DNA of 64,000 nt from CAYSXY01 sp964435165 (GCA_964435165.1 CAYSXY010000002.1:1-64000), one strand, 5' to 3'. Positions 1 through 8,685 are shown, counted from the stretch's first letter. Made by a program: numbers and translations. The notes: a model not told the origin generated them from the letters alone.

Positions 1-14
1 CCGTGAGTCATCTG

Positions 15-215
15 TCATTTTGTTATTTTTCTTATTAAAAATGAGGTAAATGCTGTTTCGATGTTTTGTCTTTCATCGTCCGATAGTGTCGGCATCGAGA
101 GTTCATTTTCTTCCATGATACGCGATAATTCTTCCCAGCCGCTAATGCCATGCCGCTGCATGATGTCTCTGGCACTGATGTCTCCGGCAGAGAATTGTTT
201 GAGGTCATGAATCAT
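15..215 (-). CDS. Small hypothetical protein, 66 aa
   Basis: I do not recognise this protein. It is small, acidic and soluble, with a helical pattern and no membrane segment or cysteine. A stretch near residues 12-24 (ARDIMQRHGISGWEEL) has the spacing of a short helix-turn-helix, but this is only an impression. An ATG at 239 would add eight residues. I prefer the ATG at 215 because AGGAA lies seven bases before it, while the upstream ATG has no ribosome binding site. It lies downstream of the methyltransferase gene on the same strand, 44 bases away, and could share its transcript. Confidence 0.55.
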   Translation of the reverse strand: MIHDLKQFSAGDISARDIMQRHGISGWEELSRIMEENELSMPTLSDDERQNIETAFTSFLIRKITK

Positions 216-259
216 TGCGATATTCCTGCTTAATCGCATAGAGCATAAACGAGTTATGT

Positions 260-1195
260 TTAACTATTGTTAAACTTTTTCACATTTTTTTCATTTTTCT
301 CGAAAACCTGCGCGAGAGAGTGCTGGCCACTCCCCCTGGCAGCCGCTTTGGGCTGGCTGCTATGGGGTTTCCACCCGGCGCATGTGATGATGTCGACCGT
401 GGCAGGCAGGCGCAGGCTGCCATCGGGCTGTGCCTGGCCGAACTGCTCGGCATACACCTCACCCGTATGAGCCAGTAATTGCGGCGTACACAGGCCGCGC
501 GCGCGCGCCTGCATGAGGTTGGTCTCGCCCATTCCGCGAATATCTTCAAGCAGCTTAATCACGTGAGGATAGCTCACTGTCAGCCGGTCGCAGTCGATAA
601 TGGGCAGGTTAAAGCCGGCACGTTGCAGCAGGCTGCCGACATCACGCACATCGGCAAAGGGCGCAACGCGCGGGCTGATTCCGCCGCGTAGTGTTGATTC
701 CGCCTGTGCCATTGATTGACGCAGTTCTGTTAGCGTCTCGCCCCCCGGCAGTGCGGCAAGCAGCAATCCGTCGGGCATGAGGGCCCGTTGCATTTGCACA
801 AGAGCACCTGGCAGATCATTGACCCAGTGCAACTGCATGCTGCTGATGATCAGATCAATGCTGTTATCGGCCAGGGGCAGACTATCTTCCGCACACACAA
901 GGGCGGCATCCGACGACGCACCAAGAAGTTCCGGGCACAGATCGGCAGTGATCAATGTGGTAATACCATGTGATTTCCGGATGCCTGCTGCGTCAAGTTG
1001 CTCGGCCATCAGCCCGGCCTGTGCCCCGAGAATCAACACTGTTGAAAAACGGCGTTTGACATCCTGCAATCGTTCGACCAGGCGGTCATTCACCTCGCGA
1101 TAGAGAAAATCATGTGCAGGCAACGTGGCGGCGGCACGGCAGCGCTGCTGGCGGCGGCGGGATGGATCAAACAAAAGCGGTGGCGCATCGGACAT
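260..1195 (-). CDS. Class I SAM-dependent methyltransferase, NDUFAF5/BioC-like
   Basis: This 311-residue protein has a class I methyltransferase core. The glycine loop is degenerate (VLILGAQAGLMAEQL), and an acidic strand end (ITADLCPELL) and the SSMQLHWVNDLPGAL and LMPDGLLLAALPGGETL segments follow. The last two are typical of the BioC/NDUFAF5 family. Alphaproteobacterial members next to comF are usually the NDUFAF5 type, which in mitochondria is a complex I assembly factor that hydroxylates an arginine. The role here is inferred from that relationship. A TTG at 1228 would extend the N terminus, but MSDAPPLLFD at 1195 matches the usual family start. It is divergent from comF with only 59 bases between them, so promoters probably overlap. 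The C-terminal tail is basic and low in complexity. Confidence 0.8.
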   Translation of the reverse strand: MSDAPPLLFDPSRRRQQRCRAAATLPAHDFLYREVNDRLVERLQDVKRRFSTVLILGAQAGLMAEQLDAAGIRKSHGITTLITADLCPELLGASSDAALVCAEDSLPLADNSIDLIISSMQLHWVNDLPGALVQMQRALMPDGLLLAALPGGETLTELRQSMAQAESTLRGGISPRVAPFADVRDVGSLLQRAGFNLPIIDCDRLTVSYPHVIKLLEDIRGMGETNLMQARARGLCTPQLLAHTGEVYAEQFGQAQPDGSLRLPATVDIITCAGWKPHSSQPKAAARGSGQHSLAQVFEKNEKNVKKFNNS

Positions 1196-1254
1196 TAGGC
1201 TGGTCAACCGATCATCTTGCACATACAAACAACAGAAGGGAGGAGAGCATAAAT

Positions 1255-2034
1255 ATGCTGGAGCTTTTGGGCAAGCACAGGGCTGATAAGGGATCGTCAG
1301 GTTCGGCTATGAGGCCATGGCGATCAATGCTCGACCTGTTATTGCCACCGCAATGTCTGATCTGTCGTGAGCCATGCTCTCATCACGGCATGTTATGCGG
1401 GGAATGTTTTGGGCACATGCAGTTTCTGGGTGACCCGCAATGCATCCAATGCGGCCAGCCCTTCACCCTGATGGTCGAGAAAGACACGCGCTGTGGCGAG
1501 TGTCTGGCCAGCCCGCCGCCTTATCGTTTTGCCCGCGCCGTCTGTGCCTATGACAGCCAGTCTCGGCGGTTGGTCACGGCGCTTAAATATCACGACCAGA
1601 CATGGCTTGCTCCCGCTCTCGGGCGCTGGATGCAACGGGCGGTGGTGCAACCTGACAGTATCAATATGATTGTGCCGGTGCCATTGCATCATCGCCGCTT
1701 ATGGTGGCGCACGTACAATCAGTCTATGTTGCTGGCAACGAGTCTGGCGCGTTATATGCCTGCGCCGGTCATGCCTCAGCTATTGGTTCGCACCCGTCGC
1801 ACAACCCCGCAAACGGGTTTGAGCAAGCGCCAGCGGCAGCTTAATGTACGCGGTGCATTTGCCGTCAATCCGCGTTATGAGGAGCAGGTGCAGGGGAAGC
1901 GTGTGTTGCTCATCGATGATGTGATCACGACCGGCGCAACGATTCATGCCTGCTGCAAGGCGCTTGATAAAGCTGGTGCCGCCAGCGTGGATGTGGTGAC
2001 CTTCGGGCGTCGGGTGCTCGAGGGAACGGCATGA
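1255..2034 (+). CDS. comF: ComF family phosphoribosyltransferase-like protein
   Basis: This 259-residue protein has an N-terminal zinc-ribbon-like region with CxxC pairs (CLICREPC, CGEC, CIQCGQ, CGEC; about residues 31-85). A type I phosphoribosyltransferase fold follows, with the PRPP-binding signature VLLIDDVITTGAT near residues 217-229. ComF proteins act in DNA uptake for transformation in competent bacteria; in most alphaproteobacteria the role is not established. The start was chosen at the ATG at 1255 because GGGAGGAG lies nine bases upstream. An in-frame extension to 1114 would overlap the divergent methyltransferase and has no such site. In relatives grxC commonly follows comF; here a GAF-domain gene takes that place. 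Confidence 0.9.
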   Translation: MLELLGKHRADKGSSGSAMRPWRSMLDLLLPPQCLICREPCSHHGMLCGECFGHMQFLGDPQCIQCGQPFTLMVEKDTRCGECLASPPPYRFARAVCAYDSQSRRLVTALKYHDQTWLAPALGRWMQRAVVQPDSINMIVPVPLHHRRLWWRTYNQSMLLATSLARYMPAPVMPQLLVRTRRTTPQTGLSKRQRQLNVRGAFAVNPRYEEQVQGKRVLLIDDVITTGATIHACCKALDKAGAASVDVVTFGRRVLEGTA

Positions 2035-2058
2035 GCATAGGGTAGGGGAGAATGAGCC

Positions 2059-2558
2059 ATGATTAGCGGTGATTTGGCCGTGACAGACTACGATGACCTG
2101 CTGCGTTCATTCGAACGAGATGACCTCTCGATTCAGGATAAGGTGATGTCATTATTGGAGCGGGGACGGGAGTTGTTTGGCCTGGATGTGGCGATTCTCA
2201 GCAAAATTCAGAGTAACAAATACACGACGCTGTTTTGCATGCCGACCAACGCGAACCTCTATCCCGGTAAGCAGTTTGAACTGGGAGAGACCTATTGCAG
2301 TTTTGTCATGACGTCGTCGACGGTCAGGAGCTTCCACCAAGCTGGAAAAGAAATAGCCACGCACCCCTGTTACCGCACTTTTGCATTGGAATCCTATATC
2401 GGTGCGCCGGTGATCGTGAGTGAACGCGTGTTCGGCACCTTGAATTTTCCAGCGCCGCGGCACGTGCCGAACCGTTCACCGACTATGAAATATTAGTAGT
2501 GGAGACCGGGGCCAGGCTGGTGGCGGACTTGATCGAGGAAAATCCGTATCAGTTTTAG
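2059..2558 (+). pseudogene. GAF-domain protein, frameshifted near 2446-2449
   Basis: The first 130 codons encode a GAF sensor domain, including GRELFGLDVAILSKI, GETYCSFVM and YIGAPVIVSERVFGTLNF. After LNF the frame runs into a stop at 2494-2496. Adding one T to the run at 2445-2448 restores a typical GAF ending (FSSAAARAEPFTDYE, then LVVETGARLVADLIEEN) that stops at 2556-2558. The 3' part therefore still reads as good protein in the neighbouring frame. This is either a recent single-base loss, a sequencing error in a T run, or less likely recoding. The start ATG has GGGGAG upstream. The ligand is unknown. Confidence 0.75.
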
Positions 2559-2570
2559 AGATGTCAATCC

Positions 2571-2589
2571 GCCCATGTGGGCAATTTTT
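2571..2589 (+). terminator. Weak hairpin with T tract after the GAF gene
   Basis: GCCC-ATGT-GGGC followed by AA and five T residues lies 13 bases after the end of the GAF reading frame. The stem is only four to five pairs, so it would be a weak rho-independent terminator. It separates the comF/GAF unit from metH. Confidence 0.4.
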
Positions 2590-2685
2590 ACTTTGTCCTG
2601 TCCATGAAGGCAGGTATGTCTGCATTTTTAGGACAAGATAAATACGATAATCGCTGACACCGACACCACGGAATAAGGAAATGAC

Positions 2686-4527
2686 ATGTCGCATCTACTC
2701 GATCACCTGAACAATCACGTCCTCCTGCTTGACGGTGCCATGGGCACGCAGATTCAGGGCCGCGACTGGGATGTGGATAAGGATTTCTGGGGGAAAGAAA
2801 ACTGCTCCGAAGTGCTCACCCTCTCCAAGCCGGACTTTGTTCGTGATATTCACCGGCTTTATTTCGAGGCTGGCTCAGACGCCGTGGAAACCAACACCTT
2901 TGGCGGAGCCAAAATCACCCTTGGCGAATTTGAATTAGAAGATCAATGTTTTGAGATTAATAAAAAATCGGTGGAACTGGCAGCAGAAGCGCGCGATGCG
3001 TTCAAAGATGGCCATCCCCGCTTTATCTTTGGCTCCATCGGGCCCGGCACCAAACTGCCCAGCCTGGGCCATATTGATTATGACACGCTGGAAGATAGTT
3101 TTCATGAGCAGGCGCGCGGGCTCATTGCCGGGGGCGTAGATGCGCTGTTGATTGAAACCACACAAGATCCCTTACAGGTCAAAGCAGCGGTCAATGCCTG
3201 TAAGCTGGCGCTGGCAGAAGCCAGGCAGGATATCCCCATCGTCACGCAGGTGACGGTAGAGACGACCGGCACCATGCTGGTGGGGACGGACATTGCTGCC
3301 GCCGGTACCATTATGCAGGCGATGGATATTCCCATCATGGGGCTGAACTGCGCCACCGGGCCGCAGGAGATGGCCGAGCATGTCAAATGGCTGTCCGAGC
3401 ACTGGCCGGGCTATATCTCGGTGCTGCCGAATGCCGGCCTGCCCGAAATGCTGGATGGTAAGGTGCATTTCCCGCTTGGCGCGAAGGAAATGGCACAGTG
3501 GATGGAACGCTTTTTGCGTGAGGACGGCATCCATATCCTCGGTGGCTGTTGCGGGACCAATGAAGAACATATAGCGGCGCTGGATGCGATGCTCAAAGCG
3601 CAGGATGGGGCAGGAGCGCTGGGGCGGCCCAAACCACAGTCGCGTCAACCGGCCTTTGAGCCCTCGATTGCCTCGCTCTACTCTGCCGTCAGCCTGCGGC
3701 AGGAAAATGCGCTGCTGAACATCGGTGAGCGTTGTAATGCCAACGGCTCGAAAAAATTCCGCGAAGCGCAGGATGAAGGAGATTGGGATACCTGCATCGA
3801 TATGGCCAAAGAGCAGGTGCGCGAAGGCAGTCATGCGCTGGATGTCTGCACGGCCTTTGTTGGGCGTGACGAAGTAGCGGATATGACAGAGATCATCACG
3901 CGGATGCGCGGCTCCATTACCGTACCGCTAGTGATTGACTCGACGGAACTCAACGTCATTGATGCGAGTTTGAAGCTTTATGGCGGCAAGCCGATTATCA
4001 ACTCCATTAATTTTGAAGATGGCGAAGAACCCGCAGCCAGGCGCATGGAGCAGGCCAAAAAATTCGGGGCGGCGGTCATTGCGCTGACCATTGATGAAGA
4101 AGGCATGGCCAAAACGGTGGATCGTAAAATTGCCATTGCGCATCGGCTGGCAGAGTTTGCTTGTGGCCGCTATGGCTTGCCGCTGTCTGACCTGCTGATT
4201 GACCCGCTGACCTTTACCATCTGCACGGGCAACGAGGATGATCGCAAGCTGGGGGAATGGACACTGGAAGCGATTGAGCGCATTCATCAGGAATTGCCGG
4301 AAATTCAGATTATTCTTGGCCTGTCCAATATCTCTTTTGGCCTCAATCCGCTAGCGCGGCAAGTGCTCAATTCGGTCTATCTTGACCACGCACAAAAGCT
4401 GGGCATGACCGGAGCCATTATTCATGTGTCAAAAATTCTGCCGCTTCATGCGCTGGATGAAGTAGAAGTTAGTGTCGCAGAGGATTTAATCTTTGATCGG
4501 CGCACACCAAATGCTGAGGCCGCCTAA
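2686..4527 (+). CDS. metH: Methionine synthase, homocysteine- and folate-binding half
   Basis: This 613-residue protein corresponds to the N-terminal two modules of cobalamin-dependent methionine synthase. The first (about 1-310) is the homocysteine S-methyltransferase barrel, with DGAMGTQIQ near residue 16 and the zinc-binding cysteines in GLNCATGP (about C222) and GGCCGT (about C288/C289). The second (about 345-600) is the pterin-binding barrel, with NIGERCNANGSKKFREA and the INSIN segment. The cobalamin-binding and reactivation modules are missing. They are encoded separately at 13794-15548 on the other strand. Together the two products would make methionine from homocysteine and 5-methyltetrahydrofolate. 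A GGAA site precedes the ATG. The end overlaps the convergent TPR-methyltransferase gene by four bases. I see no cobalamin riboswitch in the 127 bases upstream. Confidence 0.93.
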   Translation: MSHLLDHLNNHVLLLDGAMGTQIQGRDWDVDKDFWGKENCSEVLTLSKPDFVRDIHRLYFEAGSDAVETNTFGGAKITLGEFELEDQCFEINKKSVELAAEARDAFKDGHPRFIFGSIGPGTKLPSLGHIDYDTLEDSFHEQARGLIAGGVDALLIETTQDPLQVKAAVNACKLALAEARQDIPIVTQVTVETTGTMLVGTDIAAAGTIMQAMDIPIMGLNCATGPQEMAEHVKWLSEHWPGYISVLPNAGLPEMLDGKVHFPLGAKEMAQWMERFLREDGIHILGGCCGTNEEHIAALDAMLKAQDGAGALGRPKPQSRQPAFEPSIASLYSAVSLRQENALLNIGERCNANGSKKFREAQDEGDWDTCIDMAKEQVREGSHALDVCTAFVGRDEVADMTEIITRMRGSITVPLVIDSTELNVIDASLKLYGGKPIINSINFEDGEEPAARRMEQAKKFGAAVIALTIDEEGMAKTVDRKIAIAHRLAEFACGRYGLPLSDLLIDPLTFTICTGNEDDRKLGEWTLEAIERIHQELPEIQIILGLSNISFGLNPLARQVLNSVYLDHAQKLGMTGAIIHVSKILPLHALDEVEVSVAEDLIFDRRTPNAEAA

Positions 4528-5615
4528 CCAGTTGCTGCTTTGACAAATACGACCTGATAACCGTCAATTTTCTTGTAGAGCCGAATATTCTTCAGGCTGT
4601 AGACGGTGAGCCCCGCTTTGTCGGCGCATTGCTCCAGGTAGGGCCGTGTATGACCAAATCGCGCCGTGCCGCGCTTCATCGTGAAGGGGTCTTGTTGCTC
4701 CTCAGGCAGCATCTCGACGGAAAATGCCATGGCAGCACCGGCCCGCATCAGTCGTGCACAATCGGTGAGTATGTCGTCAATCGCCCCTATATAATTAAAG
4801 ACACCTGAGGCATTGATGACATCCACAATATTGGCTGGCTGACTTTTGATATAAGCACGCAAATCCCCCTTGAGTGTTTGCTGATAGAGTTTGGGTTCAT
4901 CTGCGGCTTGTTGCGGAATATGGTCGAGCATCGGCTGAGCCAGATCAACACCAACCATGCGTCCGGCATAGGGCCGCAAACGCCTGCCGGCCAGCCCGGT
5001 GCCGCAGCCAAGGTCAAGAATATCAAGCCGGTGGCTGATATTGCCCTCTTTCATCTCACGTTCACGAAAATAGGGAGTCAGGGCCAGTTCGGCTTCAATG
5101 TGACCTTGATACTGACTATGGTGGATGTAAATCGCATCGAAAAAAGGCGCGATGCGAGAAAACTGCTCCAGCACAATGGCTGTCGGAATATGGTCGGGTA
5201 CGGTCTCTGCTTGCCCGAGCACGGACATCATAAAACGCGCCCCTTCATGCGATGTGTCCAATGCCAGCGTTTTTTTGTAGGCAGCAATAGCATCGGTCTC
5301 ATTTTCCAATGCCTGGTAACAACGCCCCATTTTATACCAGGCCTCAACATGATTCGGCCTCAATTTGAGAACAAATCGATAACGCAAGAGCGCATCGGGT
5401 ATTTCTCCACGATCAAACAATTCTTCAGCCAACGCAAAGTTAGTGCCCGGAATATCTTTAAGTTTGTGTCGCAAGTCGGGGATATTCTGAATCACGCCCT
5501 TGATCCAGGCGCTGATCTCGACCCAGGCATCACGAAAGGTAAGCGGATTATCTTCCGGGTTGCCTTTCCAGAAATTACGCTTCTCGCGTTTACGCCGGTT
5601 GAATATCCATCCCAT
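4524..5615 (-). CDS. TPR-repeat SAM-dependent methyltransferase
   Basis: This 363-residue protein begins with a basic segment (FNRRKREKRNFWKG). It continues with tetratricopeptide-like helices at about residues 60-130 (AEELFDRGEIPDALLRYRF, VEAWYKMGRCYQALENETD, AIAAYKKTLALDTSHEGA). A class I methyltransferase domain follows from about residue 190, with motif I LDLGCGTGLAGRRL and the acidic residue in GVDLAQPML. This architecture is known as a predicted TPR-containing methyltransferase in alphaproteobacteria; its substrate is not established. AAGGGT precedes the ATG at a spacing of nine. It is convergent with metH and shares four bases with it, so no terminator lies between them. Confidence 0.85.
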   Translation of the reverse strand: MGWIFNRRKREKRNFWKGNPEDNPLTFRDAWVEISAWIKGVIQNIPDLRHKLKDIPGTNFALAEELFDRGEIPDALLRYRFVLKLRPNHVEAWYKMGRCYQALENETDAIAAYKKTLALDTSHEGARFMMSVLGQAETVPDHIPTAIVLEQFSRIAPFFDAIYIHHSQYQGHIEAELALTPYFREREMKEGNISHRLDILDLGCGTGLAGRRLRPYAGRMVGVDLAQPMLDHIPQQAADEPKLYQQTLKGDLRAYIKSQPANIVDVINASGVFNYIGAIDDILTDCARLMRAGAAMAFSVEMLPEEQQDPFTMKRGTARFGHTRPYLEQCADKAGLTVYSLKNIRLYKKIDGYQVVFVKAATG

Positions 5616-5908
5616 GGCGCATGACCCTTTTGTTATGATTCACTGCGTTTACGTCTAGACACAAACGCGCTGCACCGTATAAGCAGCAATGCACTTGCGT
5701 GAGCAGATAGTCCAATGGCGTCTTCACGCATCCATCTATCTCAACAAGCTGCATATTCGGTTACATGAGTGAGTATACCATTTCCATTTGAAAGAAAGAT
5801 GACAAAGGTTACTGTTCAATGAACAATCGTCCGATGATATTCTGTTTAATTCTTATGGTGTTTCCGCTACATACAATGCTTTAACTGTCGAATCTTGTGG
5901 ATGAATTT

Positions 5909-6562
5909 ATGGCCGTCAACAACCTTTCCACTATTCCGCCTATTATTGAATATCTTGAGTCGCGCGGTGATGTGACGCCGGATCAGGCGGCCGCCGTGCG
6001 CGATGCGCTCGACAAGAATGACTACCCCGGCAAATTCGCTGGCGATATTGCGGTGAGTATGGGCTTTGTTACTCGCAGACGTGTAAATGAGCATCTGGCC
6101 GACAGGGCGCTGATGCGGGCACTGGCGGCGGTGGAAGATTTACGGGCATTGCGGGATCATGGAGAGATTGAACTGGAAAACTGGCAGGTGCCGCATCTGG
6201 GTAACAACAATAAGGTCAATCCCATACGCACGGAATTAACCAAGGCGGATGGAGCCGTCATTGCGTCAAACTTTGCCCGCCTGATTTGTTTGCTGGCAGC
6301 GCAACAGCCTGAGAAGAAGCTGGCAGGAGAATATGAGGTATTTGAGGGGGCGCTCGCCGCCAAAACCATGGCGGAAGGCCTGATTTTTGGCCATTCATCG
6401 GTCGCGCCGATCAAACATAAGGCAGATGACTGGTTGGATCTGATGGAAGCAGGGCTGCGTAAAGCGTCAATTGTGCTGGAACAGGCTAAGCGTGATCAGA
6501 TCGGCACCTATATTTATAACCGGTTTGAAGAATTGCGGCAATTGCTCACAGAGATTGATTGA
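5909..6562 (+). CDS. Hypothetical protein with MshEN-like N-terminal segment
   Basis: I do not recognise this 217-residue protein. Residues about 5-60 (with GKFAGDIAVSMGFVTRRRVNE) resemble the short helical MshEN/GspE N-terminal repeat that can bind nucleotides in secretion ATPases, but the match is loose. The rest is helical and soluble, with no signal peptide or catalytic motif. A GTG at 5897 would add four residues; the ATG at 5909 is preferred, with GGATGA just upstream. It lies 51 bases before ubiG on the same strand and may be cotranscribed. The 293-base gap before it holds a 13-bp odd palindrome at 5813-5825 but no gene. Confidence 0.7.
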   Translation: MAVNNLSTIPPIIEYLESRGDVTPDQAAAVRDALDKNDYPGKFAGDIAVSMGFVTRRRVNEHLADRALMRALAAVEDLRALRDHGEIELENWQVPHLGNNNKVNPIRTELTKADGAVIASNFARLICLLAAQQPEKKLAGEYEVFEGALAAKTMAEGLIFGHSSVAPIKHKADDWLDLMEAGLRKASIVLEQAKRDQIGTYIYNRFEELRQLLTEID

Positions 6563-6613
6563 ATAATTCGGGGTTACCCGCATTTATCCATCAGGGAAGG
6601 AACAGCAGAATTT

Positions 6614-7411
6614 ATGGCACAGCCATCAGCAACGTCATCGACGGCTCCTGCCGCTTCAAGCATGTTACAAACCGCGACAGGGGTCACCGTCGATCCTGAG
6701 GAGGTAGCCCGTTTTTCAGCCATTGCCGATGAATGGTGGGACCCAACAGGAAAGTTCAAGCCGCTGCATCGTATTAATCCGCTGCGTTTAGCATTTATCA
6801 GAGAGCAGGTGGAGCAGCATATGAGACTGGCTCCCGGCATAGCCCATCCATTTGGCGGCAAGTCTGTGCTGGATATCGGGTGCGGGGGCGGCTTGCTGTC
6901 TGAACCAATGACGCGGTTGGGGGCTACCGTAACCGGCATTGATGCTTCGGAAAAAAATATCAAGGTGGCGTCAGTCCATGCCCGGCAACAAGGGCTGGAT
7001 ATCGATTATCAGCATGGGACGATAGAGGCGCTGGCTGCAGCAGGCAGGCAGTTTGATATCGTCTTGAATATGGAAGTGGTGGAACATGTGGCCGATGTTG
7101 ATGCATTTTTGCAGGCTGCCAGCACTGTCGTGGCTCCGGGTGGGGTGATGATTCTCTCAACGATCAATCGTACAGCCAAGAGTTTTGCGCTGGCCATTGT
7201 CGGTGCAGAATATATTTTACGCTGGTTACCGCGCGGAACGCATGACTGGCGCAAATTCCTGCGCCCGTCGGAAGTGACCGAGATGCTCGAGACACATGGC
7301 ATGCAGATTGGCATACTGAAGGGGATGAACATGCATCCTCTGACCTGGGAATGGACACTTTCCAGCCGTGATGCCGATGTCAATTATTTGCTGACGGCGA
7401 CCAAGCCCTAG
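6614..7411 (+). CDS. ubiG: Ubiquinone biosynthesis O-methyltransferase
   Basis: This 265-residue enzyme carries out the two O-methylations of the ubiquinone ring. It shows the family signatures FSAIADEWWDPTGKFKPLH near residues 34-52, motif I SVLDIGCGGGLLSEP, TGIDASEKNI, LNMEVVEHVADVDAFL and STINRTAKSFALAIVGAEY. It ends with the PSEVTEML and WTLSSRDADVNYLL segments. Length fits the family. About 25 residues at the N terminus are extra and rich in Ala and Ser. In many alphaproteobacteria ubiG is next to lysC; here lysC is 9 kb away with the metH and nrd genes in between. Confidence 0.95.
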   Translation: MAQPSATSSTAPAASSMLQTATGVTVDPEEVARFSAIADEWWDPTGKFKPLHRINPLRLAFIREQVEQHMRLAPGIAHPFGGKSVLDIGCGGGLLSEPMTRLGATVTGIDASEKNIKVASVHARQQGLDIDYQHGTIEALAAAGRQFDIVLNMEVVEHVADVDAFLQAASTVVAPGGVMILSTINRTAKSFALAIVGAEYILRWLPRGTHDWRKFLRPSEVTEMLETHGMQIGILKGMNMHPLTWEWTLSSRDADVNYLLTATKP

Positions 7412-7470
7412 GCTCAACAGTGCCTAATTTCAACACGACATATAAATCGTCCAGTTTTTGCTCGAAGGGA

Positions 7471-8328
7471 CTACAATTGCCCGGGTTCTATGCGAAAATC
7501 CTGAGTAATCAGGCTATTGATGCGTTGGCGTGCCGATTCGACCTCGGTTAAATCTAAGGTGGCACTGATCACACCAGTGTCCGTGCCTGCATCGGCGATG
7601 ACCTCGCCCCAGGGAGAGATGATCAGCGAATGTCCATAGGTTTCTCGTCCGCATTCATGACGGCCGGATTGCGCGGCGGCAATGATAAAACAGCCTGTTT
7701 CGATAGCGCGGGCACGCAACAATACATGCCAGTGCGCCTGACCCGTTACTTTCGTAAAGGCTGCTGGTGCCATGATCACCCGCACACCATGCTGTGCTAA
7801 TGTGCGGTAAAGCTGTGGAAATCGTAGGTCATAACAAATGGTCAGACCGAAGCCGCCCCAAGGTGTGGGCGCGATGACAGCACTGTCTCCGGGAGCGTAG
7901 CGGCTGGATTCCTGATATCGACCGCCGGTGGTATCCTCCGGCCCCAATGCGGCATCAAACAGGTGGATTTTATCGTAGCGTGCGGCAATCGTGCCATCTG
8001 GGCCAATCACATACGTTCGGTTGCGCACCCTCCCATCGGCAATATTGGGGTCACGCATGGCCATGGAACCTAAATGCAGCCAGCACTGAAGCTCACTGGC
8101 CAATGATTGCATCCGCGCAAGGGCCGGGCTCTGCTCTTCCTCATGACATTGCGCATAGAGCATGTCTGTGTTGTCTTCCAGTAACAACGCGTTTTCTGGC
8201 AATGAAACGAGCGAAGCCCCTTCCTGCACAGCGTGTCGAATATAACGATCGGCTGTTTGCAGGTTCGTCTCAACATGGCGTCCCGAGCATAATTGAACGC
8301 AGGAAACGGTGATCTGATCTGGTATCAT
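7471..8328 (-). CDS. Carbon-nitrogen hydrolase, NIT2/omega-amidase-like
   Basis: This 285-residue nitrilase-superfamily protein has the Glu-Lys-Cys triad in sequence context: LPENALL (Glu), YDKIHLFDA (Lys) and GLTICYDLRFPQLYR (Cys). The closest described group is NIT2-type omega-amidases that deamidate alpha-ketoglutaramate or ketosuccinamate, and Nit1-type deaminated-glutathione amidases. I cannot separate these two from sequence alone. An in-frame TTG at 8358 would add ten residues, but MIPDQITVSCVQL at 8328 is the usual family start. It is divergent from nrdA across a 465-base regulatory gap and convergent with ubiG. Confidence 0.88.
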   Translation of the reverse strand: MIPDQITVSCVQLCSGRHVETNLQTADRYIRHAVQEGASLVSLPENALLLEDNTDMLYAQCHEEEQSPALARMQSLASELQCWLHLGSMAMRDPNIADGRVRNRTYVIGPDGTIAARYDKIHLFDAALGPEDTTGGRYQESSRYAPGDSAVIAPTPWGGFGLTICYDLRFPQLYRTLAQHGVRVIMAPAAFTKVTGQAHWHVLLRARAIETGCFIIAAAQSGRHECGRETYGHSLIISPWGEVIADAGTDTGVISATLDLTEVESARQRINSLITQDFRIEPGQL

Positions 8329-8528
8329 CTGATAGGTCCGAGTAAAAAAATGCGACAACAGCGAATGATGTATTGATGCTACAGTATTTCGCGTTGACTG
8401 ACTATTCTGACATATATCCTACGCATAGGCGGTCTACCAGCCACTACATCTGGTAGGGTGAAAGAAGAGGCACAACAAAAATGGGCAGCTTGCGTCTTAA
8501 GATACAGCCCTAAATATAGTAGCCGGCC

Positions 8529-8549
8529 TGTGGATAAAATGGTGTATAA
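8529..8549 (-). promoter_or_regulatory. Two tandem DnaA-box-like sites upstream of nrdA
   Basis: On the minus strand 8529-8537 reads TTATCCACA, an exact DnaA box (consensus TTATNCACA). Bases 8541-8549 read TTATACACC, one mismatch from consensus, in the same orientation and 12 bases apart. Both lie about 250 bases before nrdA and 100 before the NrdR sites. DnaA is known to bind the nrdAB promoter of E. coli; its action here is inferred. Confidence 0.5.
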
Positions 8550-8637
8550 CAACAGCAAGAGCGGTCTATCTCGCTAAATTGTCAATGTTTTCAATGAGTT
8601 TTTTGGAATGATTCTAATATAGAGTAATTATTAAAAA

Positions 8638-8685
8638 ACACTATATATAGTGTCTATGTCCGGCTTGAGATACTATATGTGTAAA
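8638..8685 (+). promoter_or_regulatory. Paired NrdR boxes upstream of nrdA
   Basis: Bases 8638-8653 read ACACTATATATAGTGT, a perfect 16-bp palindrome identical to the core NrdR box consensus. A second, weaker box ATACTATATGTGTAAA starts at 8670, exactly 32 bases (three helical turns) further on. Two boxes in phase at this spacing are the hallmark of operators for the ATP-cone repressor NrdR, which silences ribonucleotide reductase genes. The pair is 109 bases before the nrdA start. The rest of the 8329-8793 gap is AT-rich and holds the DnaA sites but no gene. Confidence 0.85.

Noticed and set aside
258..275. Hairpin GTTTAAC-TATT-GTTAAAC followed by T residues on the plus strand
   Set aside because: It overlaps the end of the leftward methyltransferase gene, the T run is on the wrong side for that gene, and no plus-strand gene ends there.
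2152..2463. Minus-strand open frame of 103 codons opposite the GAF gene
   Set aside because: It is a mirror of the GAF coding strand with no ribosome binding site and biased composition typical of antisense frames.
2559..2685. Possible cobalamin or SAM riboswitch before metH
   Set aside because: The region is only about 127 bases, and I could not find the conserved B12-box or SAM-II type cores.
4878..5624. Plus-strand open frame of 248 codons opposite the TPR-methyltransferase
   Set aside because: The opposite strand encodes clear TPR and methyltransferase motifs; this frame is a shadow.
5813..5825. Perfect odd palindrome TGTTCA-A-TGAACA upstream of the 217-aa gene
   Set aside because: It does not match an operator that I know for this class (LexA there uses GTTC direct repeats), and one 13-bp palindrome in 290 bases is weak evidence.
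8613..8628. A third NrdR-like site TTCTAATATAGAGT upstream of the pair
   Set aside because: The core is one base short, and its 27-base distance from the next box is out of helical phase.
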